A stretch of 64,000 nucleotides of DNA from UBA4717 sp045531795. GTDB lineage: Bacteria; Bacillota; Clostridia; Oscillospirales; CAG-272. The stretch lies in the NCBI GenBank assembly GCA_045531795.1, contig JAZSET010000073.1:1-64000 (forward strand), given 5' to 3'. The notes beneath the pieces are model-generated. The model worked only from the letters and a program-made list of their open reading frames with translations, did not search any database and was not told the origin of the DNA. A program made the translations under genes and the position numbers. Shown here piece by piece: positions 18,824 to 28,128 of the stretch; position 1 is the first letter of the stretch; each line of letters starts with the position of its first letter.

Positions 18824-20843
18824 GAAAGAAAAAGGCACGACTATTTTTGATACGAAGGAGACAGTATATGAACCCGAAAAAGAAGCACCCCAAGAAGAAA
18901 CATTTAGTACCGACAATCAAAATCAAAAACAAACCGGTGCCAACCAAAAAAAGAAGGCACAAAATAAGAAGCAATCCCCGTTAAACAAGCTCATCGGGAA
19001 GTTCGTTAAAGCACCCGAAGCTGAAATGCCTGAAATGTGGACGGGACAAACTTCCGTGCTTGATGTCATTTCTCCTTCATCTGTGGATAACGGCAGCCGT
19101 GACTATATCGTAGTTGACGGTATATATCACTCATACCTTTATGTTGCAGGCTACGGATACCGAACACGAAACGAAGCCGCTTGGCTTTCTCCCCTTGTTG
19201 AAGCGGGCGATAATATCGGTATCAGCTTTACCTTCAGACGAATGCCGAGAGATAAGACACTTTCCCGAATATCTCAGAAAACCATGTTAAACCGCAGTAA
19301 AATGCGAGATGTGGATGATACAAGGCAAGACTTTGAAGAGCTTGACGATGCAATATCTTCGGGCTTTTTCTTAAAGGAAGGTATGAACAGAGGCGGCGAA
19401 GATTTCTACTATATGACAACTGTTATCGAGATCACCGCTTACGATGTGGAAGAGCTTGAGCAACGTGTGGCAGATGTTATGACGCTGTGCAGTTCAATGA
19501 GTATGGTCTGTAAGCGTGCAGATTACAAGCACGAACAATGCTTTTTATCTTCACTCCCCGTTTTGTCTGTGGATGCTGATATCGAACGCAAAGGGCGAAG
19601 GAATGTACTTACAGACTCGCTTGCAGCATCGTTCCCATTCTCGTCATTTGAAATATATGACGAAGGCGGTATTTTCTTGGGACTCAATAAGTACAACAGA
19701 AGTGTTGCCATTCTTGACATCTTTGACAGTGATAAGTATTCCAATGCCAACGGCTGTATTTACGGCACCACCGGCGCAGGAAAAACATTCTTACTTCAAA
19801 GTATGGCACTTCGTTTTCGTATGCAAGGTACTCAGGTGTTCATCATAGCTCCCGTAAAGGGACACGAATACATAGACGCTTGCGAGGCTATCGGCGGCAA
19901 ATACATCAAAATTGCTCCTTCATCAAAGGACTGCATCAACATTATGGAGATACGAAAAACAAGTCTTTCAACCGACTATGAGATAAAGAAGGACACACGA
20001 AACGACTCTATTCTTGCAGAGAAACTGCAAAGTCTTATGATATTCTTTACCCTTATCAAGAACGATATCACACAGGATGAATTAAACCTGCTTGATAGTG
20101 CCGTTATTCGTACATATGCTAATTTCGGTATAAACTTCGATAACGAGTCCTTGTATGCAGAGGACAGGGGGTTTAAGAAGATGCCGACACTTACAGACCT
20201 ATATAACGAGCTTCTTTCAAAAGAGGAAACCAAAAGGCTTTCCCTTATGATAGAGAAGTTTGCAATAGGTTCTTTATCTTCTTTCGGAAGAGAAACGAAT
20301 GTAGACCTAACAAATAAGTACATTGTTCTTGATATGACCGAAATGACAGATTCACTCAAGCCTATTGGTATGTTTATGGCACTTGACTTTGTTTGGGATA
20401 AGGCGAAAGAAAGCCGTATACAGAAAAAGGTTATCTTCCTTGACGAGTTGTGGACTCTCATCGGCGCAGGTGCAAACAAGCTTGCGGCAAACTATGTACA
20501 GGAGATTTTCCGACTAATACGAGGTTTTGGCGGTGCGGCAATTCAGGCAACGCAGGATTTGTCAAGCAGTTTTTCAGCCGATACGGGAAGATACGGCAAA
20601 GACATACTTAACCTTTCGAGCTTCAAAATACTTCTTCATCTTGAGGAAGATGAGGCGTACACCGCACAAAAATATCTCTCCCTTTCGGATGAGGAAACCT
20701 TACAGATAATCCGAAACGGCAGAGGCGAAGCACTCCTTTGTGCAAACAAGAACAAAGTCTGCATTGAGATAAAAGCATCGCCGCTTATGTATGACCTTAT
20801 CACTACAAAGCGAAGTGACCTTGAAAGCAGGAAGAAAGTATGA
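18816..20843 (+). CDS. VirB4/TraE conjugation ATPase
   Basis: The motor that energises the type IV secretion channel and pilus assembly. 675 residues; Walker A GTTGAGKT at 317-324, Walker B VIFLDEL with Asp543-Glu544, followed by the ATQDLSSSF region seen in VirB4 proteins. The start ATG at 18816 is 8 nt after GGAGG; an ATG at 18810 is too close to it. The first ~60 residues are charged and Gln/Lys-rich, probably flexible. Its usual N-terminal domain is encoded by the upstream gene. It overlaps the downstream gene through ATGA. Confidence 0.93.
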   Translation: MSKKEKGTTIFDTKETVYEPEKEAPQEETFSTDNQNQKQTGANQKKKAQNKKQSPLNKLIGKFVKAPEAEMPEMWTGQTSVLDVISPSSVDNGSRDYIVVDGIYHSYLYVAGYGYRTRNEAAWLSPLVEAGDNIGISFTFRRMPRDKTLSRISQKTMLNRSKMRDVDDTRQDFEELDDAISSGFFLKEGMNRGGEDFYYMTTVIEITAYDVEELEQRVADVMTLCSSMSMVCKRADYKHEQCFLSSLPVLSVDADIERKGRRNVLTDSLAASFPFSSFEIYDEGGIFLGLNKYNRSVAILDIFDSDKYSNANGCIYGTTGAGKTFLLQSMALRFRMQGTQVFIIAPVKGHEYIDACEAIGGKYIKIAPSSKDCINIMEIRKTSLSTDYEIKKDTRNDSILAEKLQSLMIFFTLIKNDITQDELNLLDSAVIRTYANFGINFDNESLYAEDRGFKKMPTLTDLYNELLSKEETKRLSLMIEKFAIGSLSSFGRETNVDLTNKYIVLDMTEMTDSLKPIGMFMALDFVWDKAKESRIQKKVIFLDELWTLIGAGANKLAANYVQEIFRLIRGFGGAAIQATQDLSSSFSADTGRYGKDILNLSSFKILLHLEEDEAYTAQKYLSLSDEETLQIIRNGRGEALLCANKNKVCIEIKASPLMYDLITTKRSDLESRKKV

Positions 20844-21478
20844 AAAACAGTTTTGATAACAAGCTCGAAAAACTGAAGATCGACCTTATGAATGTACAAA
20901 AAAAATTCGATGTGTTATGTTCTTCAAGCGGTAAATCTCCGAACACGGTAGAAAAAGCGATTGATGAATTTATGACCGATATAGAAAAGCTTTGTGTGTG
21001 TTCAAGGATATATCTTGACTGCTATCGTTTGATAAATGTAAAAGCCGATTGCTATACCATAGACGACACCGTTTCAAAGGTTGCAGGCAGTGTGGAGATA
21101 ACTCACGACGGCTGGTTACATATCACCCTTAACACACTTTTGCCGAGTTGTAAATACAAAACAAGCGGCTATATCGGGGACACGGTTTGCAGACTTGTAA
21201 GCAATTTTGATGAAGATCTTCCGTACTTTGACAAGGCATTTTTAGCCATTGTCGAGCATTGTAATTATGAAAATCACAATTCACTTGACAATGATAATAA
21301 GGCTTGGAAAGAGATTCCCAATGCCTTGAAAGGTAGAGTTATCCCCGACGATAATCAGTTCATTTTGAGTCTCGGGCTCTTCTCAAAATTGTCGGATGAG
21401 GCAAGGTGTGAGATATACTTAATGCCTTCTGATGAGGCAAATATTTTTATGGATTTATACCTTAATGATATGCTTTAG
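20840..21478 (+). CDS. conserved-type conjugation-locus protein, function unknown
   Basis: 212 residues, soluble, Cys-rich for a cytoplasmic protein (about eight Cys), with an N-terminal helical segment and a mixed fold (SVEITHDGWLHITLNTLLP near residue 90). It is translationally coupled to virB4 by the ATGA overlap. I do not recognise a named domain with confidence. Position alone suggests an accessory role in the transfer apparatus. Confidence 0.5.
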   Translation: MKNSFDNKLEKLKIDLMNVQKKFDVLCSSSGKSPNTVEKAIDEFMTDIEKLCVCSRIYLDCYRLINVKADCYTIDDTVSKVAGSVEITHDGWLHITLNTLLPSCKYKTSGYIGDTVCRLVSNFDEDLPYFDKAFLAIVEHCNYENHNSLDNDNKAWKEIPNALKGRVIPDDNQFILSLGLFSKLSDEARCEIYLMPSDEANIFMDLYLNDML

Positions 21479-21546
21479 CGGTTTTGTTGTGGGGTGAAAA
21501 ACATACCTAACCGAAAACGGCAAAAAAATGCCGGCAGCAAAACCGC
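21478..21546 (+). repeat. nested inverted repeat in the virB4-operon spacer
   Basis: Outer arms GCGGTTTTGTTG and CAGCAAAACCGC pair over 12 positions with one G-T. An inner stem CGGC/GCCG with an A-rich loop lies between them. The 166-nt spacer otherwise lacks genes. It may be a regulatory RNA structure or a weak terminator between the secretion genes and the next operon; there is no T-run. Confidence 0.5.
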
Positions 21547-21644
21547 CTGACACTGCTAAAAGCCCGTAAAATAAAGGATTTTATAGAGGTGGTTTTTAAG
21601 AAAAAATAAATTTACCGCAGGGTACAGAGGGAGGTTTTGTTACA

Positions 21645-22811
21645 GTGGTTTTTGACAACCGTGATTTCGGGGTTTTAAGGCTTTGCGGAGTTTGCAGGTA
21701 TTTACCTACGGAGATAGGCAGATACTTCAATTCTCCATACTTTTCACCAAGGGAATTACACAATTTGAGGAAGCACAAACTCATAAAAGCACAGACAAAT
21801 TTACTAAGCTATACACTCACTTATGAAGGAAGAGAAGCACTTAGAAAATTCGGATATGAGTTTCCGCAGGATTTGAGATTAGATATAAAAAGCGAGACAT
21901 ATTTCAGAAAACTGAAAAGTGCATACTTTATAGCAACAATGTTCCTTGCAGGTATAGATGTGTTTCACAGTTCGGTGGAATCCCTTGCAGGTAAAAAAAC
22001 AGGGTTTGTCAGCTCGCTTATCTTACGAAGCACAAAGGCAGGTAAAGTTCTCGCCGGTGCAAGACTTTTGGGAATACTCAAAATCGGTTCTACCGCATTT
22101 GTCCCATATCACATAGATAATTCGGAAGAGTGGATTGTACCTTGCTTTGAAAGAGATTCCTTCAATTCGCAGGTTGCAGGTATTAAAGACACAAAGACTA
22201 TTTCTTTAATACTGTCGGGGAAATCCTTGGAGGAATTATGGAGAAGTATTCATCCCCGTTCAAAGAGTGTGACCGTTAAAAACGGTCTTAAGCGTTTCGG
22301 CGTTGCTTTGGAGGAACTTGGGTACGACTACTTGCTTGTGCCTGAAAATGATTTCGGGGTAATACAGCTGCGTATTCTAAAACTTGCAGGATATAAAGAA
22401 AGACTCGCGAGAGCTATCGGATTGGATACCAAGTACAAAGGAGATTTTCCCGAATGCGATGGATTGTTAAATAACATACCTCATATCATTGCTCTTGATT
22501 TTAATGTCAAAAGAGTTGTAAGGATATTAAATCAAATACAGAGAAAAAATCCGAGTATAGAACCGAAAATATACTGTCTGTATTTTCAAAAAGAAACAAT
22601 GTTTGCATTACTTAGAAGATACACAAATTTTAAATCGGTAGTTGTTGCTATTGATGAAGATAACTTGCAAAAGGTTTTCCCTGAAATAATGTCGGAAGAT
22701 AATCCGTATGAAATACCAAATGGAAAGGAGGGCGTTCCCGTAGATGCAAATGAAAGAAACATTAAAAAAGATGATATCGAAGCATCCAAAGGTAGAAAGG
22801 TTTTGCCGTAG
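21645..22811 (+). CDS. replication-relaxation-like winged-helix protein
   Basis: 388 residues starting at GTG, with AGAGGGAGG about 10 nt upstream. The first ~75 residues form a winged-helix pattern (FGVLRLCGVCRYLPTEIG; LRKHKLIKAQ; YTLTYEGREALRKFG), as in replication-relaxation/MobC-like proteins encoded beside VirD4 in Bacillota conjugative elements. The remainder is mixed alpha/beta without a clear catalytic motif. It overlaps the coupling-protein gene by 68 nt. A role as DNA-binding accessory of the relaxosome is inferred. No relaxase gene is in the window. Confidence 0.5.
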   Translation: MVFDNRDFGVLRLCGVCRYLPTEIGRYFNSPYFSPRELHNLRKHKLIKAQTNLLSYTLTYEGREALRKFGYEFPQDLRLDIKSETYFRKLKSAYFIATMFLAGIDVFHSSVESLAGKKTGFVSSLILRSTKAGKVLAGARLLGILKIGSTAFVPYHIDNSEEWIVPCFERDSFNSQVAGIKDTKTISLILSGKSLEELWRSIHPRSKSVTVKNGLKRFGVALEELGYDYLLVPENDFGVIQLRILKLAGYKERLARAIGLDTKYKGDFPECDGLLNNIPHIIALDFNVKRVVRILNQIQRKNPSIEPKIYCLYFQKETMFALLRRYTNFKSVVVAIDEDNLQKVFPEIMSEDNPYEIPNGKEGVPVDANERNIKKDDIEASKGRKVLP

Positions 22812-24828
22812 GATAAAAGATAGGCTCGGCTTTTATCTTTTGTATACACTTGTCGGTTTGTACCTTTACGGCATATTTGTACACTCATTTCGCAGAGCTT
22901 ACACAAACTTTATGACAGGCTCCTCCGAGAGTATCGTATCTCTTAATCCTTTCACCTGCATTGCAGCAGTATTCACTCCTCAAGGCTTGGGTATACTCTT
23001 CTTTCTTTTCATTATGTATGCACTTATTTCAGGCAAATGGATACATCTCATTACCGGTGTTAAGATAACAAAGGACGAAAGAAACTTCTTTGTTTCAAGT
23101 GAAGGTACACACGGTACTTCCGGCTGGATGAGTAAAAAAGAAAGAGTTAAGGTTCTTGAATCAGGCACAGCCGATGGGCTTCCTTGCCCGATACTTTGCA
23201 AGACAAAGGACAGTGCCTTTGATGACGATAAGTTTGCCGATTATATAGGACTTCGTTCAGACTGCGGACTTAATAAACACATTATTGCTTATGGTGCAAC
23301 GGGATCGGGTAAATCAAGAGGCTATGTAAAGCCCTTTATGCTAAAGCTCGCACAGCTTCTTAAAGAGGGCAAAAGCAAACAAAGTATGATTATCGTCGAT
23401 CCTAAAGCCGAGCTTTTTGAGCAGTACTCCGAATTTTTGAAAGAAAGCGGGTATACCGTAAGAGCATTTAACCTACTCGATATGGAAAATTCCGACGGGT
23501 GGAATTGTATCGGTGAAACAGAGGGCGATGTTGATATGGTACAGTCGGTAGCTGAAATCATAATCCGTAATACATCTGAGGACGGTGAAAAGGCGGACTT
23601 CTGGGATAAAGCAGAAGCAAACCTTCTTATCGCCCTTATTTTGTATGTACAGAGTATGAGAGATCCGCTTACAAATGAGCTGCTTCCTCTCCATGAGCGT
23701 TCACTCGGCACAATTTACAAGATACTTTCAAGTGAGAGTGCAAAGACACTTGATGCTAAATTCCAAAAGCTTCCCCTTGACCACCCTGCACGTGGTCCCT
23801 ACGGTATCTTTAAGCAGGCGGCAAGTAATCTTTGGGGTAATGTGTTTATCGGTCTTGGCTCACGAATGAATGTGTTTCAGAATAAGCTCGTAGATAAAAT
23901 TACCAAGTATCACGAAATCGACCTTGAGCTTCCCGGCAAAGAACCTTGTGCCTACTTCTGTATCATCTCGGCACAGGATACGGCATACGAGTTCCTTTCC
24001 TCACTTTTCTTCTCAATGCTTTTTAAGAAGCTTTCAGACTACGCAAGAAAGCATGGTGATGAACGAGGAAGACTCCCTATTGAAGTAAACTTTTTGATGG
24101 ATGAGTTCTGCAATGTCGGAAAGCTCTTAGACTTCAAAAAGACAATTTCAGTTGTCAGAGGCTACGGTATCAACTGTCAGATAATCGTACAGTCTATTGC
24201 ACAGTTATCGGACAGATACCCCATAAAAGAATGGGAGGAAATTGTAGGTAACTGTGATACTCAGCTTGTTCTCGGCTGTAATGACATGATGACAAGTGAG
24301 TACATTTCAAAACGCTGCGGCGCAGTCACTATTCAGCTTACCAATAGCATGGCACCGCAAACACCTTTGTTTTCACCTATAACAAGAGAAGTTACGGGTT
24401 ACAGACAAACCAAGTCAAATAACACCCGACCGCTTATGTATCCCGAAGAAATCTTGCAGATGGATAACAAGGAGTGTCTTGTGCTCATAAGAGGACAAAA
24501 GCCGCTAAAGGGCTTGAAGATAATCCCCGATGAACTGTCTGACTACACCAAACTCAAATTTACAAGAGTTGCAGACTATGTTCCAAAATGGCGAGATTAT
24601 GAGGAGGAAGAAAAAAGAGAGGAAGCACAGACGGAAACATTTGAAACGGTTGCCTCTACTCCGATTCCCAACTTTGGAACGGCTCACAATGCGGGAGAAC
24701 AGGTTAGCATGTTAGAGGATGAAAAAATAATAGATTTTTCCCGAAACGAAAATGATTATGATCCACAAAGTCAAAACTTGGAGGACGGATACAGTGAAAC
24801 AACAACAGATGATATACTAAACGATTAA
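22744..24828 (+). CDS. VirD4/TraG type IV coupling protein
   Basis: The membrane ATPase that brings the relaxosome to the secretion channel. 694 residues with two N-terminal membrane helices (~30-48, 75-100), Walker A GATGSGKS at 184-191, and Walker B FLMDEF with Asp453-Glu454. The TraG-type SIIVDPKAEL-like region (MIIVDPKAEL) follows Walker A and QSIAQL follows Walker B. The last ~90 residues are acidic and poorly structured. It begins inside the preceding gene, behind an AAGGAGGG site. Family assignment is firm. Confidence 0.94.
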   Translation: MQMKETLKKMISKHPKVERFCRRIKDRLGFYLLYTLVGLYLYGIFVHSFRRAYTNFMTGSSESIVSLNPFTCIAAVFTPQGLGILFFLFIMYALISGKWIHLITGVKITKDERNFFVSSEGTHGTSGWMSKKERVKVLESGTADGLPCPILCKTKDSAFDDDKFADYIGLRSDCGLNKHIIAYGATGSGKSRGYVKPFMLKLAQLLKEGKSKQSMIIVDPKAELFEQYSEFLKESGYTVRAFNLLDMENSDGWNCIGETEGDVDMVQSVAEIIIRNTSEDGEKADFWDKAEANLLIALILYVQSMRDPLTNELLPLHERSLGTIYKILSSESAKTLDAKFQKLPLDHPARGPYGIFKQAASNLWGNVFIGLGSRMNVFQNKLVDKITKYHEIDLELPGKEPCAYFCIISAQDTAYEFLSSLFFSMLFKKLSDYARKHGDERGRLPIEVNFLMDEFCNVGKLLDFKKTISVVRGYGINCQIIVQSIAQLSDRYPIKEWEEIVGNCDTQLVLGCNDMMTSEYISKRCGAVTIQLTNSMAPQTPLFSPITREVTGYRQTKSNNTRPLMYPEEILQMDNKECLVLIRGQKPLKGLKIIPDELSDYTKLKFTRVADYVPKWRDYEEEEKREEAQTETFETVASTPIPNFGTAHNAGEQVSMLEDEKIIDFSRNENDYDPQSQNLEDGYSETTTDDILND

Positions 24829-24844
24829 AAAGGAGACGCTTACC

Positions 24845-25738
24845 ATGAACGTATATAAAATCAATGACATCATAAACTGCGAGTTTTTGAAAATACCAAA
24901 AACCATGTTTGCAAATCAAAATTACAGAAGCCTGTCATCAGATGCAAAGCTTACTTATGCATTACTGTATGACAGGCTTTCTCTTTCCAAACTCAATGGC
25001 TGGATAAACGGAAATGACGAAGTATATCTTATTTATACCCGTGATGAAATAGCCGAAGATCTCGGAATTTCATATAAGAAGGCTATCAGTGCATTTAAGG
25101 AGCTTGTCGATATCGGGCTTATCACCGAGCATCGATGCGGACGCGGTATGCCCAACAGAATCTATATTGTCAAACCGGAAGTGGATGCAGAGAGTGCTAA
25201 AAAGTATGTAAAACGAGAAAATTTAAGAACTGCCGAAACGGGATATCAAGAACTGCCGAAACCGCAGTCTAATAAGACTAATATTATTAAGACTGATTTT
25301 AATAACACTGATAATAGTCAGTCTGTCAGTATGAGAAGAACGATAGGCTTTTATACTGAAACACCCGAGACACTTTCTTATGACGGACAGACGGACACGA
25401 TATACAGTTTTGACGATATTCTTGAAAACTGCCAACTTGATACCTTTGATGAGGAAGAGCGAAAGATACTTTACGATGCAATGGAAAGGCTTTACTATTC
25501 CGAAAGCTTAAAAATCGGAAATGCACACCTTCCCCAAAACAAGGTCCGAAGCCGTATGTACGAAATTGACGTTACGGTTTTACAGTCGGTCATTGCCAAG
25601 CTGCATCAAAATGACAGGCAGATAAAAAACATTACCGCCTATGTCATGAGCACGCTCTTTAACTGCATTACCGAAGAATACAGTTTGCTTCATGTCGATC
25701 CCTACTTAAACTCCCTGCGAGAAATCAGAAGGGAGTGA
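24845..25738 (+). CDS. repA: RepA_N-family replication initiator
   Basis: 297 residues. The N-terminus matches the RepA_N winged-helix domain: FLKIPKTMF, LSSDAKLTYALLYDRLSLS and the VYLIYTRDEIAEDLGIS helix-turn-helix region. RepA_N proteins start replication of many Bacillota plasmids and of replicating conjugative elements. In that family the origin commonly lies inside the gene, between the conserved ends. Here three 15-nt tandem repeats sit at that place. It overlaps the next gene by 4 nt. Confident on family; whether it replicates the element is inferred. Confidence 0.88.
   Translation: MNVYKINDIINCEFLKIPKTMFANQNYRSLSSDAKLTYALLYDRLSLSKLNGWINGNDEVYLIYTRDEIAEDLGISYKKAISAFKELVDIGLITEHRCGRGMPNRIYIVKPEVDAESAKKYVKRENLRTAETGYQELPKPQSNKTNIIKTDFNNTDNSQSVSMRRTIGFYTETPETLSYDGQTDTIYSFDDILENCQLDTFDEEERKILYDAMERLYYSESLKIGNAHLPQNKVRSRMYEIDVTVLQSVIAKLHQNDRQIKNITAYVMSTLFNCITEEYSLLHVDPYLNSLREIRRE
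25270..25314 (+). repeat. three 15-nt tandem repeats inside repA (iteron-like, candidate origin)
   Basis: Units TAATAAGACTAATAT, TATTAAGACTGATTT and TAATAACACTGATAA follow each other with exact 15-nt spacing, encoding Asn/Lys/Thr-rich pentapeptides. They are more AT-rich than the surrounding gene. The position matches the in-gene origins known for RepA_N plasmids. Confidence 0.6.
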
Positions 25739-26283
25739 AAAAGGTGTATTTGAATGCTTATCAAAAGTACATAGCAGAGCTGCTTTGTGAATACGAAACG
25801 CTTCTTTGCCGTCAGCTTCTTACAGCCGTAAACGCCAAATTCGATGTGTCTCTTAAAGACCTTAACGGATATACCGATCAGATGTGTTCTTACAGCGAAT
25901 ACAAGAAGATTCCTTATGGCGACGATTTTGTTTTATGCTTAAAATCCTCTGAGCCGAATTTTGATGTAATTCGTTCTTTCGAGGTTGTAACTTCTTTTTT
26001 CAAAAGCATAAAGTGGCACAGAAAAGGCAGAGAGCCCGTAACAATCCGCTTTATGATGGCAACTAAAGACCATGACAGAGAGGTGTTTGTAATTCCGGTA
26101 AAACAGGGCGAGGAAAAGTATATTTGCGATTATGTAAGCGACAAGTTTAACGAAAGCAAATGCGAAATGGTTATATTTCTGCTTGAGACAAAGGAACAGA
26201 TGAAGCTCATAAATGCAAGCTGCAATTTCCGTTTTGCCCTTATTACAAAACTCGGCACAGTGTTTTACAAAAAAGAGCAGTAG
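25735..26283 (+). CDS. conserved-type element protein, function unknown
   Basis: 182 residues, soluble, starting at GTG that overlaps the repA stop (GTGA) behind AGAAGGGAG. It shows mixed alpha/beta character with basic patches (KSIKWHRKGREPVTIRFMM region). No membrane segment or catalytic motif was recognised. Coupling to repA suggests a role in replication or its control. Confidence 0.5.
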   Translation: MKKVYLNAYQKYIAELLCEYETLLCRQLLTAVNAKFDVSLKDLNGYTDQMCSYSEYKKIPYGDDFVLCLKSSEPNFDVIRSFEVVTSFFKSIKWHRKGREPVTIRFMMATKDHDREVFVIPVKQGEEKYICDYVSDKFNESKCEMVIFLLETKEQMKLINASCNFRFALITKLGTVFYKKEQ

Positions 26284-26353
26284 CGCGGCGGTACTGCACG
26301 AAAGGAGGTAGATTTTCAAACGCCGTAAAACTAAAATTACAGGAGGATTTTCT

Positions 26354-27238
26354 ATGGAATTTAAAGACTTAAATCTTGCAAAGCTTGACAAGGATCTTAC
26401 CCAACCCGAGCGTGATGAATGGCAGGCAATATATGCTTCCTACAGAGGTCGCTCGGTTATGAGCGGCGGTGTCGCCGGTGTAGACCTTCACGAGTTCAAT
26501 CTGGTGCCCAAAGGCAAGAAAAAAGCCGTTCCAACGACGGTCAGATGTCTTATTGTTATCAATTACCGTGTAAAGATAATCATTCCGGAAACAGAAGTCT
26601 TTACAAGAGAGCTTGATACAGGATATCACATACTCCACTCTATGTGCGGTGCAAATATCGACTATGTTATCACCTACATAGACCGTGAAGAAGGCTTTGC
26701 GGTGGCATCACGTAAACTTGCGTTAGAGCAAATTTTGAGAGCCAATTCGAGACGCAGATATCAAGAGGGGCAAATCGTTGATGTCAATATTATTTCGGTC
26801 GGCAGAGATGTCTGTACCGTTAATTTCAGCGGATATGATTTAACTCTTGCTCAGCGCGACATCAGCTATGGCGTCGTTCCCGATCTTCGTGAGACAATGC
26901 ATCCCGGCGAGGTCAGAAAGGCAGTCATAAAAGAATTTGACAAAGAAAACGGTAAGCTTGTTCTTTCGATAAAAGAAACGATGCCTCACCCATTTGAAGG
27001 CATAGAAACAAGACACCCGATAGGATGTACCAGAATTGCCACTATTGTCGGCAAGTACGGCGGTGGAGTATTTTGCAGGCTGTTTGACGGTGTTACCGAT
27101 GTACTTTGTTCACTGAGTCCGATGCAGTATGACGGTGACTTTCAAAACGGCGATAGTGTGGAAATTGTTATCAACAAGTACAATATCGAAAAGAAGCTTG
27201 TCTACGGCAAACTTTTAAGAAAAATGCCGAGACGATAA
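26354..27238 (+). CDS. S1-domain RNA-binding-like protein
   Basis: 294 residues. The region ~135-215 (YQEGQIVDVNIISVGRD through NGKLVLSIKET) has the beta-barrel spacing and the closing LSIKE of ribosomal-S1-type domains. A second, weaker barrel-like segment follows near 225-290. The N-terminal ~130 residues also contain a barrel-like part. Such proteins bind single-stranded nucleic acid. It follows repA in the same direction with its own AGGAGG site and is closed by a hairpin, so it is probably the last gene of the replication operon. Confidence 0.6.
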   Translation: MEFKDLNLAKLDKDLTQPERDEWQAIYASYRGRSVMSGGVAGVDLHEFNLVPKGKKKAVPTTVRCLIVINYRVKIIIPETEVFTRELDTGYHILHSMCGANIDYVITYIDREEGFAVASRKLALEQILRANSRRRYQEGQIVDVNIISVGRDVCTVNFSGYDLTLAQRDISYGVVPDLRETMHPGEVRKAVIKEFDKENGKLVLSIKETMPHPFEGIETRHPIGCTRIATIVGKYGGGVFCRLFDGVTDVLCSLSPMQYDGDFQNGDSVEIVINKYNIEKKLVYGKLLRKMPRR

Positions 27239-27257
27239 CGGCAAATCACAACACAAA

Positions 27258-27284
27258 AAGGCGGCAGGGATAACTTGCCGCCTT
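27258..27284 (+). terminator. stem-loop after the S1-like gene
   Basis: Stem AAGGCGGCA/TTGCCGCCTT with an 8-nt loop, 20 nt after the stop codon. The T-tract is interrupted (AAACTATTTT), so strength is uncertain. Confidence 0.6.
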
Positions 27285-27308
27285 AAACTATTTTACGGAG
27301 GGTTTAAG

Positions 27309-27494
27309 ATGAACACTATGAGAGAAAACACACAGATATGTCCTAAATGCGAAACAGGAAAAAAAGATTACGAACTTGATAAAAACAGTCTTTTTTGCAG
27401 TCATATTAACTGCTTAAAAGACGGTATCTGCAGCAAGTTTATACCATTATTGTTTACAGAGAATCGACAAGGAGAAAACGCACAAATGGTATAA
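27309..27494 (+). CDS. small Cys-rich zinc-ribbon-like protein
   Basis: 61 residues with CPKC near the N-terminus, then CSHINC and a further Cys, a spacing that can bind zinc. It has a clear GGAGG ribosome site. It precedes the resolvase and may be a small nucleic-acid-binding regulator. Family not recognised. Confidence 0.5.
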   Translation: MNTMRENTQICPKCETGKKDYELDKNSLFCSHINCLKDGICSKFIPLLFTENRQGENAQMV

Positions 27495-27524
27495 TATATA
27501 CAACTAATACTGGGAGGTGATGTT

Positions 27525-28121
27525 ATGAAAATATATGGATATGTAAGGGTTTCTTCGCAAGATCAGAATGAGGATAGACAAATGCTTGAAATGGCAGATT
27601 TAAAGATTGAACCGGATAAAATTTATATGGATAAACAGTCCGGAAAAGATTTTAATCGACCAAATTATATTGCTTTGGTGGAAAGGCTTGAGGAAGGAGA
27701 TTTGTTATATGTAAAATCAATCGACAGGCTCGGGCGTAACTACAAAGAAATCCTTGAACAATGGCGAATTTTAACAAAGGAAAAGGCGGTTGATGTAGTC
27801 GTTATCGATATGCCGCTTTTGGATACCCGTAATGGCAAAGACCTTATGGGAACTTTTATAGCAGACCTTGTTCTTCAGATACTTTCATTTTTCGCTGAGA
27901 GTGAGCGTGAAAATATAAAGAAACGACAGGCTGAAGGCATAAAGGCTGCAAAACTACAAGGTGTAATATTTGGTCGTCCGGTGATAGTTCCACCGGATGA
28001 TTTTTCCCAAATTATAGGTCGCTGGGAGCGAGGAGAAATATCGGCTAACGATGCGGCAAGGCTCAGTGATATGAGTATAGCTACATTTTACAGGCGGCTT
28101 CGAGAGTTCAGAACAAAGTAA
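27525..28121 (+). CDS. serine recombinase, resolvase/invertase type
   Basis: 198 residues. The resolvase catalytic domain contains YVRVSSQ with nucleophile Ser10 and Arg8, then SIDRLGRNY near 66-74, the long E-helix (FFAESERENIKKRQAEGI) and a C-terminal helix-turn-helix (SANDAARLSDMSIATFYRRL). Small resolvases of this size resolve multimers or invert DNA; they normally do not integrate large elements. A res-like inverted repeat lies just downstream. Likely task: resolving dimers of the element. Confidence 0.92.
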   Translation: MKIYGYVRVSSQDQNEDRQMLEMADLKIEPDKIYMDKQSGKDFNRPNYIALVERLEEGDLLYVKSIDRLGRNYKEILEQWRILTKEKAVDVVVIDMPLLDTRNGKDLMGTFIADLVLQILSFFAESERENIKKRQAEGIKAAKLQGVIFGRPVIVPPDDFSQIIGRWERGEISANDAARLSDMSIATFYRRLREFRTK

Positions 28122-28128
28122 AAACCAC

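Noticed and set aside
26284..26353. Extra gene start after AAAGGAGG at about 26303
   Set aside because: No start codon with a usable frame follows this site; the S1-like gene has its own AGGAGG further on.
27525..28121. Serine recombinase as the integrase of the element
   Set aside because: At 198 residues with a simple HTH end it is a resolvase/invertase; integrating serine recombinases are more than twice as long.
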